A DNA stretch of 64,000 nucleotides, from assembly GCA_965249815.1 (NCBI GenBank), contig CBDFMV010000002.1, forward strand, positions 558,001-622,000, in the 5' to 3' direction. The notes under the pieces are model-generated. The model was not told the DNA's origin. It made no database searches and saw only the letters and a list, made by a program, of their open reading frames with translations. The position numbers and the translations under genes were made by a program. Shown piece after piece: positions 23,988 to 32,373 of the stretch. The stretch comes from JAJAZB01 sp965249815. Lineage in GTDB: Bacteria > Bacteroidota > Bacteroidia > Cytophagales > Spirosomataceae. Numbering within the stretch: position 1 is the first letter of the stretch; every line of letters begins with the position of its first letter.

Positions 23988-25121
23988 TCATAATACGCCT
24001 TTCGTGCTCGGCAGCAGGTCGGCTTCGCGGAGGTCGCGCTGCACGGCCATTTTGATGGCTTTCGCGAAGGCCTTGAAAATCGCCTCGATTTTGTGGTGCT
24101 CGTTCTGGCCTTCAATCCGGACGTTGAGGTTGCAGAGCGCCGCGTCGCTGAACGATTTAAAAAAGTGGTGGAACAGTTCGGTTGGCACGTCGCCCACTTT
24201 TTCCCGCCGGAAATCCGCGTCCCACACCAGCCACGGCCTTCCCGAAAAATCAATCGCCACCTGCGCCAGGGCCTCGTCCATCGGCAGCAGGAACCCGTAG
24301 CGGTTGGTACCCCGCTTGTCGCCGAGAGCACGGCGGAAGGCTTCGCCGAGGGCCAGGGCCGTGTCTTCGACGGTGTGGTGCTCGTCGATGTGCAAATCGC
24401 CCGTAACCCTGATTTTCAGGTCGCTGCCCGAGTGTTTCGCCACCTGATCGAGCATGTGGTCGAAAAAACCGAGGCCGGTTTGGATGTCGGCTTTGCCGCG
24501 GCCGTCGAGGTTCAACTCAACCTGAATCTGCGTCTCTTTCGTTACGCGCCCGACGGTCGCCGTGCGCGGGGGCAGTTTCAGGAATTTGTACACTTCGTCC
24601 CAGTCGGCGGTCGCGAGGACGGTGGCTTCGGCCTGTTCTTCCGTCAGGTTCGGTGCCTCGGAAGGTTTGTTGGGCGGGTTGATCAGGATCGCTTTGGTGC
24701 CGAGGTTCACGGCCAGTTGGGTGTCGGTGGCCCGGTCGCCGATGACGTAGCTGTTGGGCAAATCGTAGCCACCCCGAAAATAGTCCAGCAACATTCCAAT
24801 GCCCGGTTTGCGCGTGGGCAGGTTGTCATCGGGGTAGGAGCGGTCAATGCAAACATTGGCAAAAGCAACTCCTTCGCCCGCCAGGGTTTTCAGCATTTTA
24901 TCGTGGGCGGGCCAGAATTTTTCTTCGGGAAAAACCGCCGTACCGAGGCCGTCCTGATTGGTCACCATGACGAGTTCGTACTCCGTTTCTTCGGCGATTT
25001 TTCGCATCGCCGAAATTGCTTTGGGCAGAAACTCCAGCTTTTCGAGCGAATCAATCATAAAATCGGTCTGCGGCTCGAGGATGAGCGTGCCGTCGCGGTC
25101 GATGAAGAGAACTTTTTTCAT
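23988..25121 (-). CDS. hisB: Bifunctional histidinol-phosphatase / imidazoleglycerol-phosphate dehydratase
   Basis: 377 residues. The N-terminal HAD phosphatase (about 1-165) has DRDGT with nucleophile D8, VTNQDGLG, and YVIGDRATD. It has only one Cys where the enterobacterial enzyme has a four-Cys zinc site. The C-terminal dehydratase (about 180-377) has LGFFDHMLDQVAKHSG and IDEHHTVEDTALALGEAF, with paired His for Mn. It performs steps 6 and 8 of histidine synthesis. No other his gene lies in the window, so the pathway genes are dispersed or the operon is elsewhere. Confidence 0.96.
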   Translation of the reverse strand: MKKVLFIDRDGTLILEPQTDFMIDSLEKLEFLPKAISAMRKIAEETEYELVMVTNQDGLGTAVFPEEKFWPAHDKMLKTLAGEGVAFANVCIDRSYPDDNLPTRKPGIGMLLDYFRGGYDLPNSYVIGDRATDTQLAVNLGTKAILINPPNKPSEAPNLTEEQAEATVLATADWDEVYKFLKLPPRTATVGRVTKETQIQVELNLDGRGKADIQTGLGFFDHMLDQVAKHSGSDLKIRVTGDLHIDEHHTVEDTALALGEAFRRALGDKRGTNRYGFLLPMDEALAQVAIDFSGRPWLVWDADFRREKVGDVPTELFHHFFKSFSDAALCNLNVRIEGQNEHHKIEAIFKAFAKAIKMAVQRDLREADLLPSTKGVL

Positions 25122-25525
25122 GCGGTAAAAAAGGGAAGGCGCAAAGTTCGGAAATCGTGGCTACCGGCGCAAAGTCAATTTTATCCTCAAAATCTCGCAA
25201 CCAACGCGAACCTATCCGCAAAAAATACAATTCTTCATTTGGGTGCTACGAAATAAACCCGTAGTTTTGCACCCGAATTAAGACGGTTTCCAACCCGCAC
25301 GCTTCTGATTCGTTCCCGCAGGCCGGAACGTTCCCTCTTTCTCTTCACCGAGTTTGACCCATCAGCAGCCCACCGGGATTTTTGGCACCGGTTGGTCTCA
25401 TCAGTTTACCTTTTAGCAAATTGGCATCCCTGCGCAGGCGGGGAAACGGGTTGCGGCTGTGCGTTCCGGTTGGACAGGAGCGGGCTGCGGCGTGTTTTCG
25501 GCTTCGAGCGATGCCCCGAAATCAC
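25122..25525 (+). promoter_or_regulatory. DEAD-box promoter and long 5' leader
   Basis: This 404-base gap holds the promoter TTTG (25238-25241), a 20-base spacer and TAGTTTTG (25262-25269), and then about 250 bases of leader before the helicase ATG. Bacterial cold-shock helicases such as DeaD often have long structured leaders. There is an in-frame ATG at 25511 and no other convincing small gene. Leader folding was not computed. Confidence 0.65.
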
Positions 25526-27301
25526 ATGACAGAAGTCAAATTTTCCGAACTTCCGCTTTCGCCGGAAGTCCAGCAAGCCATCGCCGACATGGGCTTTGAA
25601 ACGGCGTCGCCCATTCAAGCCGAAGCGATTCCGTACCTCCTCGAAGGCCGCGACGTAATCGGCCAGGCCCAGACGGGCACGGGCAAAACCGCCGCCTTCG
25701 GCATTCCCATCATCGAGCGGGTCGATCCTGCCGCCAGGCTGGTGCAGGCGCTCATCCTCTGCCCCACGCGTGAACTGGCCCTGCAAGTGGCCGAAGAAAT
25801 GAAGAAACTGGCCAAGCACAAGCGCGGCCTGATAACCACCGCCGTATACGGCGGCGACAGCATCGAGCGCCAGATTCGCGACCTCAAGCGCGGGGCGCAA
25901 ATTGTCATCGGTACGCCGGGCCGGGTCATCGACCACATCGAACGCGGCACGCTGAAACTCGACGGGCTGCAGGTCATCGTGCTCGACGAAGCCGATGAAA
26001 TGCTCGACATGGGTTTCCGCGAAGACATCGAAAGCATTCTCAACGAAACCCCCGACGAACGCCAGACGGTGTTTTTCTCGGCCACCATGTCGAAGCCCAT
26101 CATGGCCCTGACCTCGCGGTACCTGAAAGACCCGAAACTGGTGAAGGTGGTGCGCAACGAACTCACCGCCGACAACGTCGAGCAACTGTACTACCAGGTG
26201 CGGCCCCAGGCCAAAATGGAAGTGATGTGTCGTTTGATTGACTTTTACCAACTCAAGCAACTGCTCGTTTTCTGCAACCAGAAGCGGAAGGTGGACGAAG
26301 TGGTCGAGGCGCTCTTGCTGCGCGGCTACCAGGCCGAAGGCATCCACGGCGATTTGCGCCAGAGCCAGCGGACCAACGTGATGAGCAAATTCCGCCAGGG
26401 CGTCACCACGATTCTGGTCGCCACCGACGTCGCCGCCCGTGGCATCGACGTCGACGATTTGGACGCCGTCATCAACTACGACATTCCGCTGGACGAAGAA
26501 TACTACGTGCACCGCATCGGCCGGACGGGCCGCGCCGGGAAGTCGGGCAAAGCCTTCACGCTGGTGGTGGGCAACGAGCGCTACCGCATCCGCGACATTC
26601 AGTCGTACACGAAAGTGACGATCAACAAGGGCGTCATCCCGACGTTCGAGGACATCGTGGGCATCAAAAAAGCCCGCTTCATCGAGCAGGTGCAAACGGT
26701 CATCGAAGAAGGCGACCTCGGCCTGTTCGACGACGTACTCGAAGGCCTGCACCACGTGGGTTTCTCGACCGAACAGGTCGTTTCGGCGCTGGCCAAAATG
26801 AACATGGGCATCCAGAAAAGCGAAGGAGCCGACCAGATGCTCGAAGACGACGACCGCCGTTTCGGGGGCGATCGCCGGGGTGGCAACGACCGGTTTAACG
26901 ACCGTCGCAGTGGCGACCGCTTCGGCAGTCGCGGCAGCAACGACCGGTTCGGCAACCGCGACAACCGGGGGGGCAATTCCTACGGTGGCAATCGCGGCTT
27001 CGAGCCGCGCAGCGGCAACGACCGCTTCGACCGCCAGGGCCAGCCGTTCAAACGCGGCGGCGACGCGGGCATGAGTCGGTTGTTCATCAACGTCGGCAAG
27101 CAGTCGCACATCACGCCGAGCCACATCGTCGGGGCTATCGCGGGCGAAACCGGGCTACCGGGTTCGGTCATTGGCCACATCGACCTGTTCGACAAGCACA
27201 CTTACGTGGACGTGCCCAAAGAGCACGAATCCACCATCGTCCGCGCCCTCGAAGGCAGTACCATCAAAGGGCGGCGGGTAAACGTGGAAGTGGCGAAATA
27301 A
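25526..27301 (+). CDS. deaD: DEAD-box RNA helicase, DeaD/CsdA-like
   Basis: 591 residues from the ATG at 25526 (25511 is an alternative). Motifs in order: Q motif (FETASPIQ), AQTGTGKT (48-55), PTRELALQ, GTPGR, VLDEADEML, FSATM, then the second RecA domain with ATDVAARGIDV and HRIGRTGRAG. Residues about 450-510 are an Arg/Gly/Asn/Asp-rich linker with repeats of DRFG and NRGG. The C-terminus is a DbpA-type RNA-binding domain (MSRLFINVGKQ to VNVEVAK). It unwinds RNA in ribosome assembly and cold adaptation. Confidence 0.95.
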   Translation: MTEVKFSELPLSPEVQQAIADMGFETASPIQAEAIPYLLEGRDVIGQAQTGTGKTAAFGIPIIERVDPAARLVQALILCPTRELALQVAEEMKKLAKHKRGLITTAVYGGDSIERQIRDLKRGAQIVIGTPGRVIDHIERGTLKLDGLQVIVLDEADEMLDMGFREDIESILNETPDERQTVFFSATMSKPIMALTSRYLKDPKLVKVVRNELTADNVEQLYYQVRPQAKMEVMCRLIDFYQLKQLLVFCNQKRKVDEVVEALLLRGYQAEGIHGDLRQSQRTNVMSKFRQGVTTILVATDVAARGIDVDDLDAVINYDIPLDEEYYVHRIGRTGRAGKSGKAFTLVVGNERYRIRDIQSYTKVTINKGVIPTFEDIVGIKKARFIEQVQTVIEEGDLGLFDDVLEGLHHVGFSTEQVVSALAKMNMGIQKSEGADQMLEDDDRRFGGDRRGGNDRFNDRRSGDRFGSRGSNDRFGNRDNRGGNSYGGNRGFEPRSGNDRFDRQGQPFKRGGDAGMSRLFINVGKQSHITPSHIVGAIAGETGLPGSVIGHIDLFDKHTYVDVPKEHESTIVRALEGSTIKGRRVNVEVAK

Positions 27302-27375
27302 TTTACGAAGTACGAGGTGCGATTTACGATTGTTGGATTAGAGAAATCGTAAATCGCACCTCGTACTTCGTAAAT
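27301..27375. repeat. Perfect 31-bp inverted repeat between convergent genes
   Basis: Arm 27301-27331 pairs exactly with 27345-27375; loop 13 bases. It begins on the last base of the helicase gene and ends on the last base of the convergent methyltransferase gene, so it fills the whole spacer. The words ATTTACGA and TACGAGGT are shared with 12226-12289. No T-tract. Confidence 0.95.
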
Positions 27376-28163
27376 CAACGTAGCGTAAAGTCTTGCTTCG
27401 GCCCGGTTTTTCGGAAGAAAACGAGACCGATGAAGAATAAATCGACGGTCAGGCTGACCTGAGGATGGGCCTGGAGGTAACTCCAGGCCTTTTCCATGTC
27501 GGGCGACCAGTGGATGTCGTCGAACACGAACAGGCTGCCGTCGTGGGCTTTTCGGAGGCAGGTTTCAAAGTACCGGACGGTGGGTTCGTAGCGGTGGTTG
27601 GCGTCGAAAAAGGCAAAGTCGATGCGGTCGGCGGCGGACACGGCGGGAGCCAGGGTTTCGTCGATGTTCCCGACGATGATTTCCACGTTTGCCGCCTTCA
27701 GTTCCCCAAAATTCGTTTGCGCCACCGCCGCCGTTTCAGGGCAGCCTTCAAACGTCAGGAGGTGCGAATGGGGTGCCGCTTTGGCAAAATACAGCGTCGT
27801 CAGGCCAAGCGACGTGCCGAGGTCAAAAATCGTCTTTGGCGCTTCGACTTCGCTCAACGTGACCGTCCACCGCACCAGGCGGAACAGTAGCCGGGCGATG
27901 CGCCGGGGTTTTTCGGAATTGCGGGCGATGTCGCGGAGTTCACGCTCGCGGCTGGCGTTGATTTTGGAACCCGCCCCGTAGTCTTTGATCCGGATTTTCC
28001 GGCGGTCGGTCAGCAGCCGGCGGCGCAGGGTTTCGATGTCGGCAAATTCCGGCTCAACTGTTTTTGCACGAATGGTTTTCGTGTAGAGCTCAAATACGAA
28101 GGGCGAATGAATGCCGTGGGCGTTGGTGGCGCGCAGGAGGTAGCGGAGGTAAGCTTTTACCAT
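27375..28163 (-). CDS. Class I SAM-dependent methyltransferase (O-methyltransferase-like)
   Basis: 262 residues. A long N-terminal helical part (HGIHSPFVFELYTKTI, then RIKDYGAGSKI) precedes the Rossmann domain: TIFDLGTSLGLTTLYFA (SAM loop), LLTFEGCPETA, FAFFDANHRYEPTVRYFE and VFDDIHWSPDMEKAW. The Asp-rich region resembles catechol-type O-methyltransferases. This combination is common in Bacteroidota, but I know of no assigned substrate. The protein appears cytosolic. Confidence 0.85.
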   Translation of the reverse strand: MVKAYLRYLLRATNAHGIHSPFVFELYTKTIRAKTVEPEFADIETLRRRLLTDRRKIRIKDYGAGSKINASRERELRDIARNSEKPRRIARLLFRLVRWTVTLSEVEAPKTIFDLGTSLGLTTLYFAKAAPHSHLLTFEGCPETAAVAQTNFGELKAANVEIIVGNIDETLAPAVSAADRIDFAFFDANHRYEPTVRYFETCLRKAHDGSLFVFDDIHWSPDMEKAWSYLQAHPQVSLTVDLFFIGLVFFRKTGPKQDFTLR

Positions 28164-28172
28164 AAAAAGGGC

Positions 28173-28261
28173 CTGAACCGCAGATTGACGCGGAGTTGAT
28201 TGATTTCACAGCGTGGTAGCTTCCTGATTTTTCTGCGAAATCGAGCCAATCTGTGGTTCAG
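28173..28261. repeat. 15-bp inverted repeat between apaG and the methyltransferase gene
   Basis: CTGAACCGCAGATTG (28173-28187) pairs with 28247-28261 with one mismatch; loop 59 bases. The word CTGAACC also begins the radC hairpin. Confidence 0.65.
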
Positions 28262-28269
28262 ACAAAAAT

Positions 28270-28656
28270 TCAATTCAACCGGTACGGCACCACCAGCAGA
28301 AATTCGGGTACGGTCACGCGGAAGCGTTTGCCGTCGATGATGCGCTCCATGAGGTAGGTGCCGCCCATTTTGCCCATCGTGGTTTTGAGGTTGCAACCCG
28401 AAACGTACTCGTGCGCTTCGCCGGGTTCGAGCACGGGCTGCTGGCCCACCACGCCCTCGCCTTCTACTTCGCGAACGGTGCCGTTGGAGTCGTAAATCGT
28501 CCAGTGGCGGCGGAGCAATTGCACGGTGTTCTCCGAATTATTCTCGATGCGAATCCGGTAGGCAAAGGCAAAGTGCGTCTGCGCCGCGTTGGACTGGTCG
28601 GGCTGGTGCTCGGTCAGCACCGTCACTTTGACACCTTCCGTCGTGGCAGTTACCAT
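28270..28656 (-). CDS. apaG: ApaG domain protein
   Basis: 128 residues starting MVTATTEGVKVTVL; the frame open to 28716 is not needed. The fibronectin-like ApaG fold is clear: FAFAYRIRIENNSENTVQLLRRHW, then VREVEGEGVVGQQPVLEPGEAHEYVSGC and MGGTYLME. ApaG was linked to Co/Mg resistance, but its function is not established. Fifteen further bases to the hairpin follow its stop. Ung lies divergently upstream. Confidence 0.95.
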   Translation of the reverse strand: MVTATTEGVKVTVLTEHQPDQSNAAQTHFAFAYRIRIENNSENTVQLLRRHWTIYDSNGTVREVEGEGVVGQQPVLEPGEAHEYVSGCNLKTTMGKMGGTYLMERIIDGKRFRVTVPEFLLVVPYRLN

Positions 28657-28789
28657 AAAAATTACGAAGTTGGGTTGCTGGAAAACGAAAATAGGTTTCC
28701 CCGGTTTATCAATCAATTTCAGGTTGTGAAAATTTTACTGGCATTGCTTTTTAACGGTCCGTCTTCCGCGATTCTTTATTCCCTTCACC

Positions 28790-29455
28790 ATGAACGTCAA
28801 CATCGCCGAATCCTGGAAAGAGCGCCTCCAGGGCGAATTCGAGAAGCCGTATTTTCAAAAGCTGGTCGAATTCATCAAGGAGGAATACACCACCCAGACC
28901 GTGTACCCACCGGGGCGGCTAATTTTTAACGCCTTCAACCACTGCGCCTTCGAGGCTACGAAGGTCGTCATTCTGGGCCAGGATCCGTACCACGGCCCCG
29001 GTCAGGCCAACGGGCTGGCGTTTTCGGTCAACGAGGGCGTGCCCATTCCGCCGTCGCTGGTCAATATTTTCAAGGAAATCAAAGACGACCTCGGCAAACC
29101 CCTGCCTAAATCCGGCAACCTCGAACGCTGGGCCGACCAGGGCGTGCTGCTGCTCAACGCCACGCTCACCGTGCGGGCGGGCGTGGCGGGTTCGCACCAG
29201 AACAAAGGTTGGGAAACCTTCACCGACGCCGTTATTCAGAAAATTGCCGATGAAAAAGAGGGCCTCGTGTTCCTGCTCTGGGGGGCCTACGCCCAAAAAA
29301 AGGGAGCCGTCATCGACGGCTCCAAACACCTGATTCTGAAATCGAAACACCCCTCGCCGATGGCCGCGCAGTGGGGCGGCTGGTTTGGCAACAAACACTT
29401 CAGCCAGGCCAACGAGTACCTCCGGGGGCGTGGTGAAGCGGAGATTGACTGGTAG
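28790..29455 (+). CDS. ung: Uracil-DNA glycosylase (family 1)
   Basis: 221 residues. Water-activating loop GQDPYHGPGQANGLAFSV (D65, H68), Phe/Asn pocket (LLLNATLTV), and the leucine loop HPSPMAAQWGGWFG with the catalytic His. It removes uracil from DNA to start base-excision repair. The Leu loop has Trp where most family members have Phe (GFFG), a mild variant. It stands alone between the divergent apaG and the convergent lepB. Confidence 0.96.
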   Translation: MNVNIAESWKERLQGEFEKPYFQKLVEFIKEEYTTQTVYPPGRLIFNAFNHCAFEATKVVILGQDPYHGPGQANGLAFSVNEGVPIPPSLVNIFKEIKDDLGKPLPKSGNLERWADQGVLLLNATLTVRAGVAGSHQNKGWETFTDAVIQKIADEKEGLVFLLWGAYAQKKGAVIDGSKHLILKSKHPSPMAAQWGGWFGNKHFSQANEYLRGRGEAEIDW

Positions 29456-29459
29456 TTTT

Positions 29460-29535
29460 TGTGAGAAGTCAGAAGTGAGATGATAAGGAGGGAAATGCGC
29501 TAATTCTTCTTACATCTCACCGCTTCCTTTTCACA
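29460..29535. repeat. Imperfect inverted repeat between ung and lepB
   Basis: GTGAGAAGTCAGAAGTGAGATG pairs loosely with CATCTCACCGCTTCC and TTTTCAC on the other side; the inner 8 bp are exact. The arms repeat the word AGAAGT. Convergent spacer. Confidence 0.55.
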
Positions 29536-29538
29536 AAA

Positions 29539-30723
29539 TCAATCCACCAGGCTGAACACCCGCTTCCAGCGAATTTTGTTGAGGAAACTGCCTTCGGAGT
29601 CGATGCTCATCCAGATGAACACGGCCTTGCCCACGATGTGGTCCATCGGCACGAAACCCCAGTAGCGCGAGTCGGCGGAGTTGTGGCGGTTGTCGCCCAT
29701 CATGAAGTAATAATCCTGCCTGAAGGTGTACTTCGTGACGCCCTCGCCCCCAATTTTTACGCCGTTGTCGGTGATTTCTACTTTCTCGTTGCCTTCAAAA
29801 AATTCGATGGCGTCGCGGTACAGGGCGATGTTTTCGGTGGTGAGTTGAATCGTCTCGCCTTTTTTCGGCACGTGAATCGGGCCGAAGTTATCAAGGTTCC
29901 ACGACGCGAACAGGGGCGAGCGGGGGAACATCCGGCCTTGTTCGCCGCCGTTTTTCGGCTCCTTGATTTCTTCCACGCCGGTCACAAAGTCCGTTTGCTT
30001 GAACTGCGCAATCACGTCGTCGGGGGCCGATACCCGGTAGCCGCGCTCGTCGTTGGTGGTGATGGAATCATTGGTGTTGCGCTCCCAGGGCGTGAAGGCA
30101 AACGAAGGCACGCCGTAGCGGGCGAAGACTTTGTCCGAAACGAGCGTGTTGGTTTTGATGAACCACTCGCGCTGCATTTTTGGCGCGTTTTGCACTGCTT
30201 TGCCGTTGACGAACACCTGTGCGTCGCGCAATTCAATCTGGTCGCCGGGAATGCCGACGCAACGTTTAATGTAATTGGTACGCAAATCGACGGGGTGCGG
30301 CTTGAGGCCCGGCACGATGTCGCCGTACTTGGCAATCATGCCCGATTGGTCGAGGGGCACGTTGAAAACAACCACGTCGCCGTTTTTCACCGATGAAAAA
30401 CCGGGCAACCGAAACTGCGGCAATTGAATCAGATCCGTGTACGACGGGATGTTGGTGCCCCAGATGGTCTGGTGCGTGAGCGGCACCTGAAGCGGCGTTT
30501 TGGGTGTGCGCGTACCGTAGTGGAGTTTGCTCACAAACAGAAAATCGCCCACCAGCAGGGTGCCTTCCATCGAAGGCGTCGGAATGGTGTAAGCCTCAAA
30601 AAACAGCCAGCGGATGAGTGTGGCCGCCACCACGGCGAAAACCACGGAGTCGAACCAGTCGCGGGCGGCTGATTTTTTCTTTTTCGGCGATGTCTGAACA
30701 ACGGTGTTGGTATCCTGGGCCAT
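29539..30723 (-). CDS. lepB: Signal peptidase I
   Basis: 394 residues from the ATG at 30723. A Lys-rich cytoplasmic start precedes one membrane segment (DSVVFAVVAATLIRWLFF), followed by the catalytic Ser in PTPSMEGTL (S51) and the Lys in YIKRCVGIPGDQIEL. The C-terminal box YYFMMGDNRHNSADSRYWGFVP is present. It cleaves signal peptides of secreted proteins on the outer face of the inner membrane. An insert of about 150 residues between the Lys box and the last box is common in Bacteroidota. It follows dapB, as in the conserved par-dapB-lepB block. Confidence 0.96.
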   Translation of the reverse strand: MAQDTNTVVQTSPKKKKSAARDWFDSVVFAVVAATLIRWLFFEAYTIPTPSMEGTLLVGDFLFVSKLHYGTRTPKTPLQVPLTHQTIWGTNIPSYTDLIQLPQFRLPGFSSVKNGDVVVFNVPLDQSGMIAKYGDIVPGLKPHPVDLRTNYIKRCVGIPGDQIELRDAQVFVNGKAVQNAPKMQREWFIKTNTLVSDKVFARYGVPSFAFTPWERNTNDSITTNDERGYRVSAPDDVIAQFKQTDFVTGVEEIKEPKNGGEQGRMFPRSPLFASWNLDNFGPIHVPKKGETIQLTTENIALYRDAIEFFEGNEKVEITDNGVKIGGEGVTKYTFRQDYYFMMGDNRHNSADSRYWGFVPMDHIVGKAVFIWMSIDSEGSFLNKIRWKRVFSLVD

Positions 30724-30814
30724 GCTTGTCTGGTGTAAGTCGTAAGAACGTGTAAACCACAAAGAACGGGCGGCGGCGGGAAAATTCCCGGCAAAATTTT
30801 ACGGGCGGTGCGCG

Positions 30815-31537
30815 TCAGGGCGCTTCGCCGAGCAGGTCGTCCATGCCAAACACGCCCTGCTTCCCCACGAGCCACTCGGCGGCCACGACGGCCCCCTGCG
30901 CAAAGCCCTCGCGGCTGTGGGCGGTGTGGATGATTTCGAGGTCGTCCACACCCGAGGCGTATTTCACGGAATGTGTGCCCGGCACTTCGCCTTCGCGCAG
31001 TGCCACGATGGCCAATTCATGTTCCACGCTTTCGGCCCCCAGCACCCAGGTAGTGTAGCGCGGGATTTCGGCCAGGATGTTCCCGGCGAGGGTGAGCGCG
31101 GTACCGCTGGGGGCGTCTTTTTTGTGCACGTGGTGGGTTTCGGTCATCGTGACCCGGTACTGCGGCTGGCGGGCCATTAGCCGGGCAAGGGTGCGGTTGA
31201 GCCGGAAAAACAAATTGACGCCGATGCTGTAGTTGGATGCGTAAAAAAAAGCGCCTTTCTTTTGCCGACACAGCGCCTCAATGTCGGCGCGGTGGTCAAG
31301 CCAGCCCGTCGTGCCGCACACCACGGGCAGGCCGAGCGTGAGGCAGTCGGTCAGGTTTTGCACGGCGGCATCGGGGTGGCTGAATTCGATGACCACGTCC
31401 ACCGTTTCGGGACGGTACGCGGTAAGTTCGGCGCGATTTTTCTCGTCCACGCGGGCTACGATGGTGTGACCACACTCCAGGGCGATGCGCTCGATGACCT
31501 GACCCATTTTGCCGTAGCCGAGAAGGAGGATTCGCAT
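30815..31537 (-). CDS. dapB: 4-hydroxy-tetrahydrodipicolinate reductase
   Basis: 240 residues. Rossmann motif LLLGYGKMGQ, then VVIEFSHPDA, GTTGW, the catalytic signature ETHHVHKKDAPSGTA with the His pair and Lys, and YASGVDDLEI at the end. It reduces the dihydrodipicolinate precursor with NAD(P)H in the lysine/diaminopimelate pathway. It is followed by lepB after 91 bases and preceded by the DUF5683 gene. Confidence 0.96.
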   Translation of the reverse strand: MRILLLGYGKMGQVIERIALECGHTIVARVDEKNRAELTAYRPETVDVVIEFSHPDAAVQNLTDCLTLGLPVVCGTTGWLDHRADIEALCRQKKGAFFYASNYSIGVNLFFRLNRTLARLMARQPQYRVTMTETHHVHKKDAPSGTALTLAGNILAEIPRYTTWVLGAESVEHELAIVALREGEVPGTHSVKYASGVDDLEIIHTAHSREGFAQGAVVAAEWLVGKQGVFGMDDLLGEAP

Positions 31538-31541
31538 TTTT

Positions 31542-31623
31542 GAATGAGGAAATGAGCGAATGAGGGAATGAGCGAATGAGCTATGCTGCCTTTTTATTCA
31601 TTCATTTTCTCATTCACTCATTG
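31542..31623. repeat. 8-bp tandem repeat (RAATGAGS)x5 with a partial inverted copy
   Basis: Five adjacent octamers of the form R-AATGAG-S occupy 31542-31581. The complementary sequence TCATT recurs at 31597-31623, making an imperfect hairpin. The decamer GAGCGAATGA is shared with the hairpin at 34263. Between the DUF5683 gene and dapB on the same strand. Confidence 0.8.
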
Positions 31624-32329
31624 GTTTCGGTGGTTTTGACGAAAAGTTCAGCGTCAGCGTGGCTCCGAAGGGCGTTTGGGCGTACTGGTTCTGCGCGCCG
31701 GGCGTGATGCGCCACGAGATGTCGTCTGATTCGTCGAAAGTTTTCAGGTGCGCCGACACGTTGGCTTCGAGGATGTTGAAGCCCCACAGCGCGGCGATGC
31801 CGATGTAGGTCAGGTCGCGGTTGCGGCGGTAATAATTCTTGTTGAGGATGATGCTTTCCTCCGTCAATGGCCGGGTATTGCTGCCCAAAGTCACCCGCAC
31901 GGTTGCGTTCGGATCGTTCACCTGGCTGGTAATTACCCCGTTGACGACTTTGTATTTCAAAGGCAGGATTTCTGCGAACGCTTTCAAAAGCAGTTTGTAG
32001 CGGGTCTGGTTGATGTAAATCGATACGCCCAATCCGGCGAAACCCGCGTAAATCACGGGGATAGCCCAATACTGACGAATGTACGCCTGACCCAGTCCCG
32101 GCAAAATCAAAGACTTGATCGTCGCTTTGCGCGGTAGGATGGTGGGCTTGAAACTGGGCCGCAGGCTGTCGGCTACGCGCGTCACGCTGACGGGCCGGAG
32201 GGTGTCGGGCGTCGTAACCACCCTCGGCGCAGCGGTGCCCGGCAAGGGGCGCAGCGAATCCGCCGGGTTTTGGGCCAGGGCAGGGGCGGTCAGCAGGGCC
32301 AGCAGGCAGCAGCAAAGAATTCTTGCCAT
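31610..32329 (-). CDS. DUF5683 family membrane-associated protein
   Basis: 239 residues. Signal peptide (ILCCCLLALLTAPALAQ), then a Pro/Ser-rich linker, and the DUF5683 core: ATIKSLILPGLGQAYIRQYWAIPVIYAGFAGLGVSIYI with a hydrophobic hairpin, later RRNRDLTYIGIAALWGFNILEANVSAHL. The family is confined mostly to Bacteroidota and is of unknown function. It sits between parB and dapB as in many genomes of the phylum. Confidence 0.88.
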   Translation of the reverse strand: MARILCCCLLALLTAPALAQNPADSLRPLPGTAAPRVVTTPDTLRPVSVTRVADSLRPSFKPTILPRKATIKSLILPGLGQAYIRQYWAIPVIYAGFAGLGVSIYINQTRYKLLLKAFAEILPLKYKVVNGVITSQVNDPNATVRVTLGSNTRPLTEESIILNKNYYRRNRDLTYIGIAALWGFNILEANVSAHLKTFDESDDISWRITPGAQNQYAQTPFGATLTLNFSSKPPKPMSE

Positions 32330-32373
32330 TTCATACGGGCGGCTTCGGCGAGCCGCTCCACAATGCGATGCGT

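Noticed and set aside
25406..27124. 572-codon minus-strand frame opposite the DEAD-box gene
   Set aside because: The sense strand encodes all DEAD-box motifs, and the antisense product is a low-complexity Val/Ala/His string.
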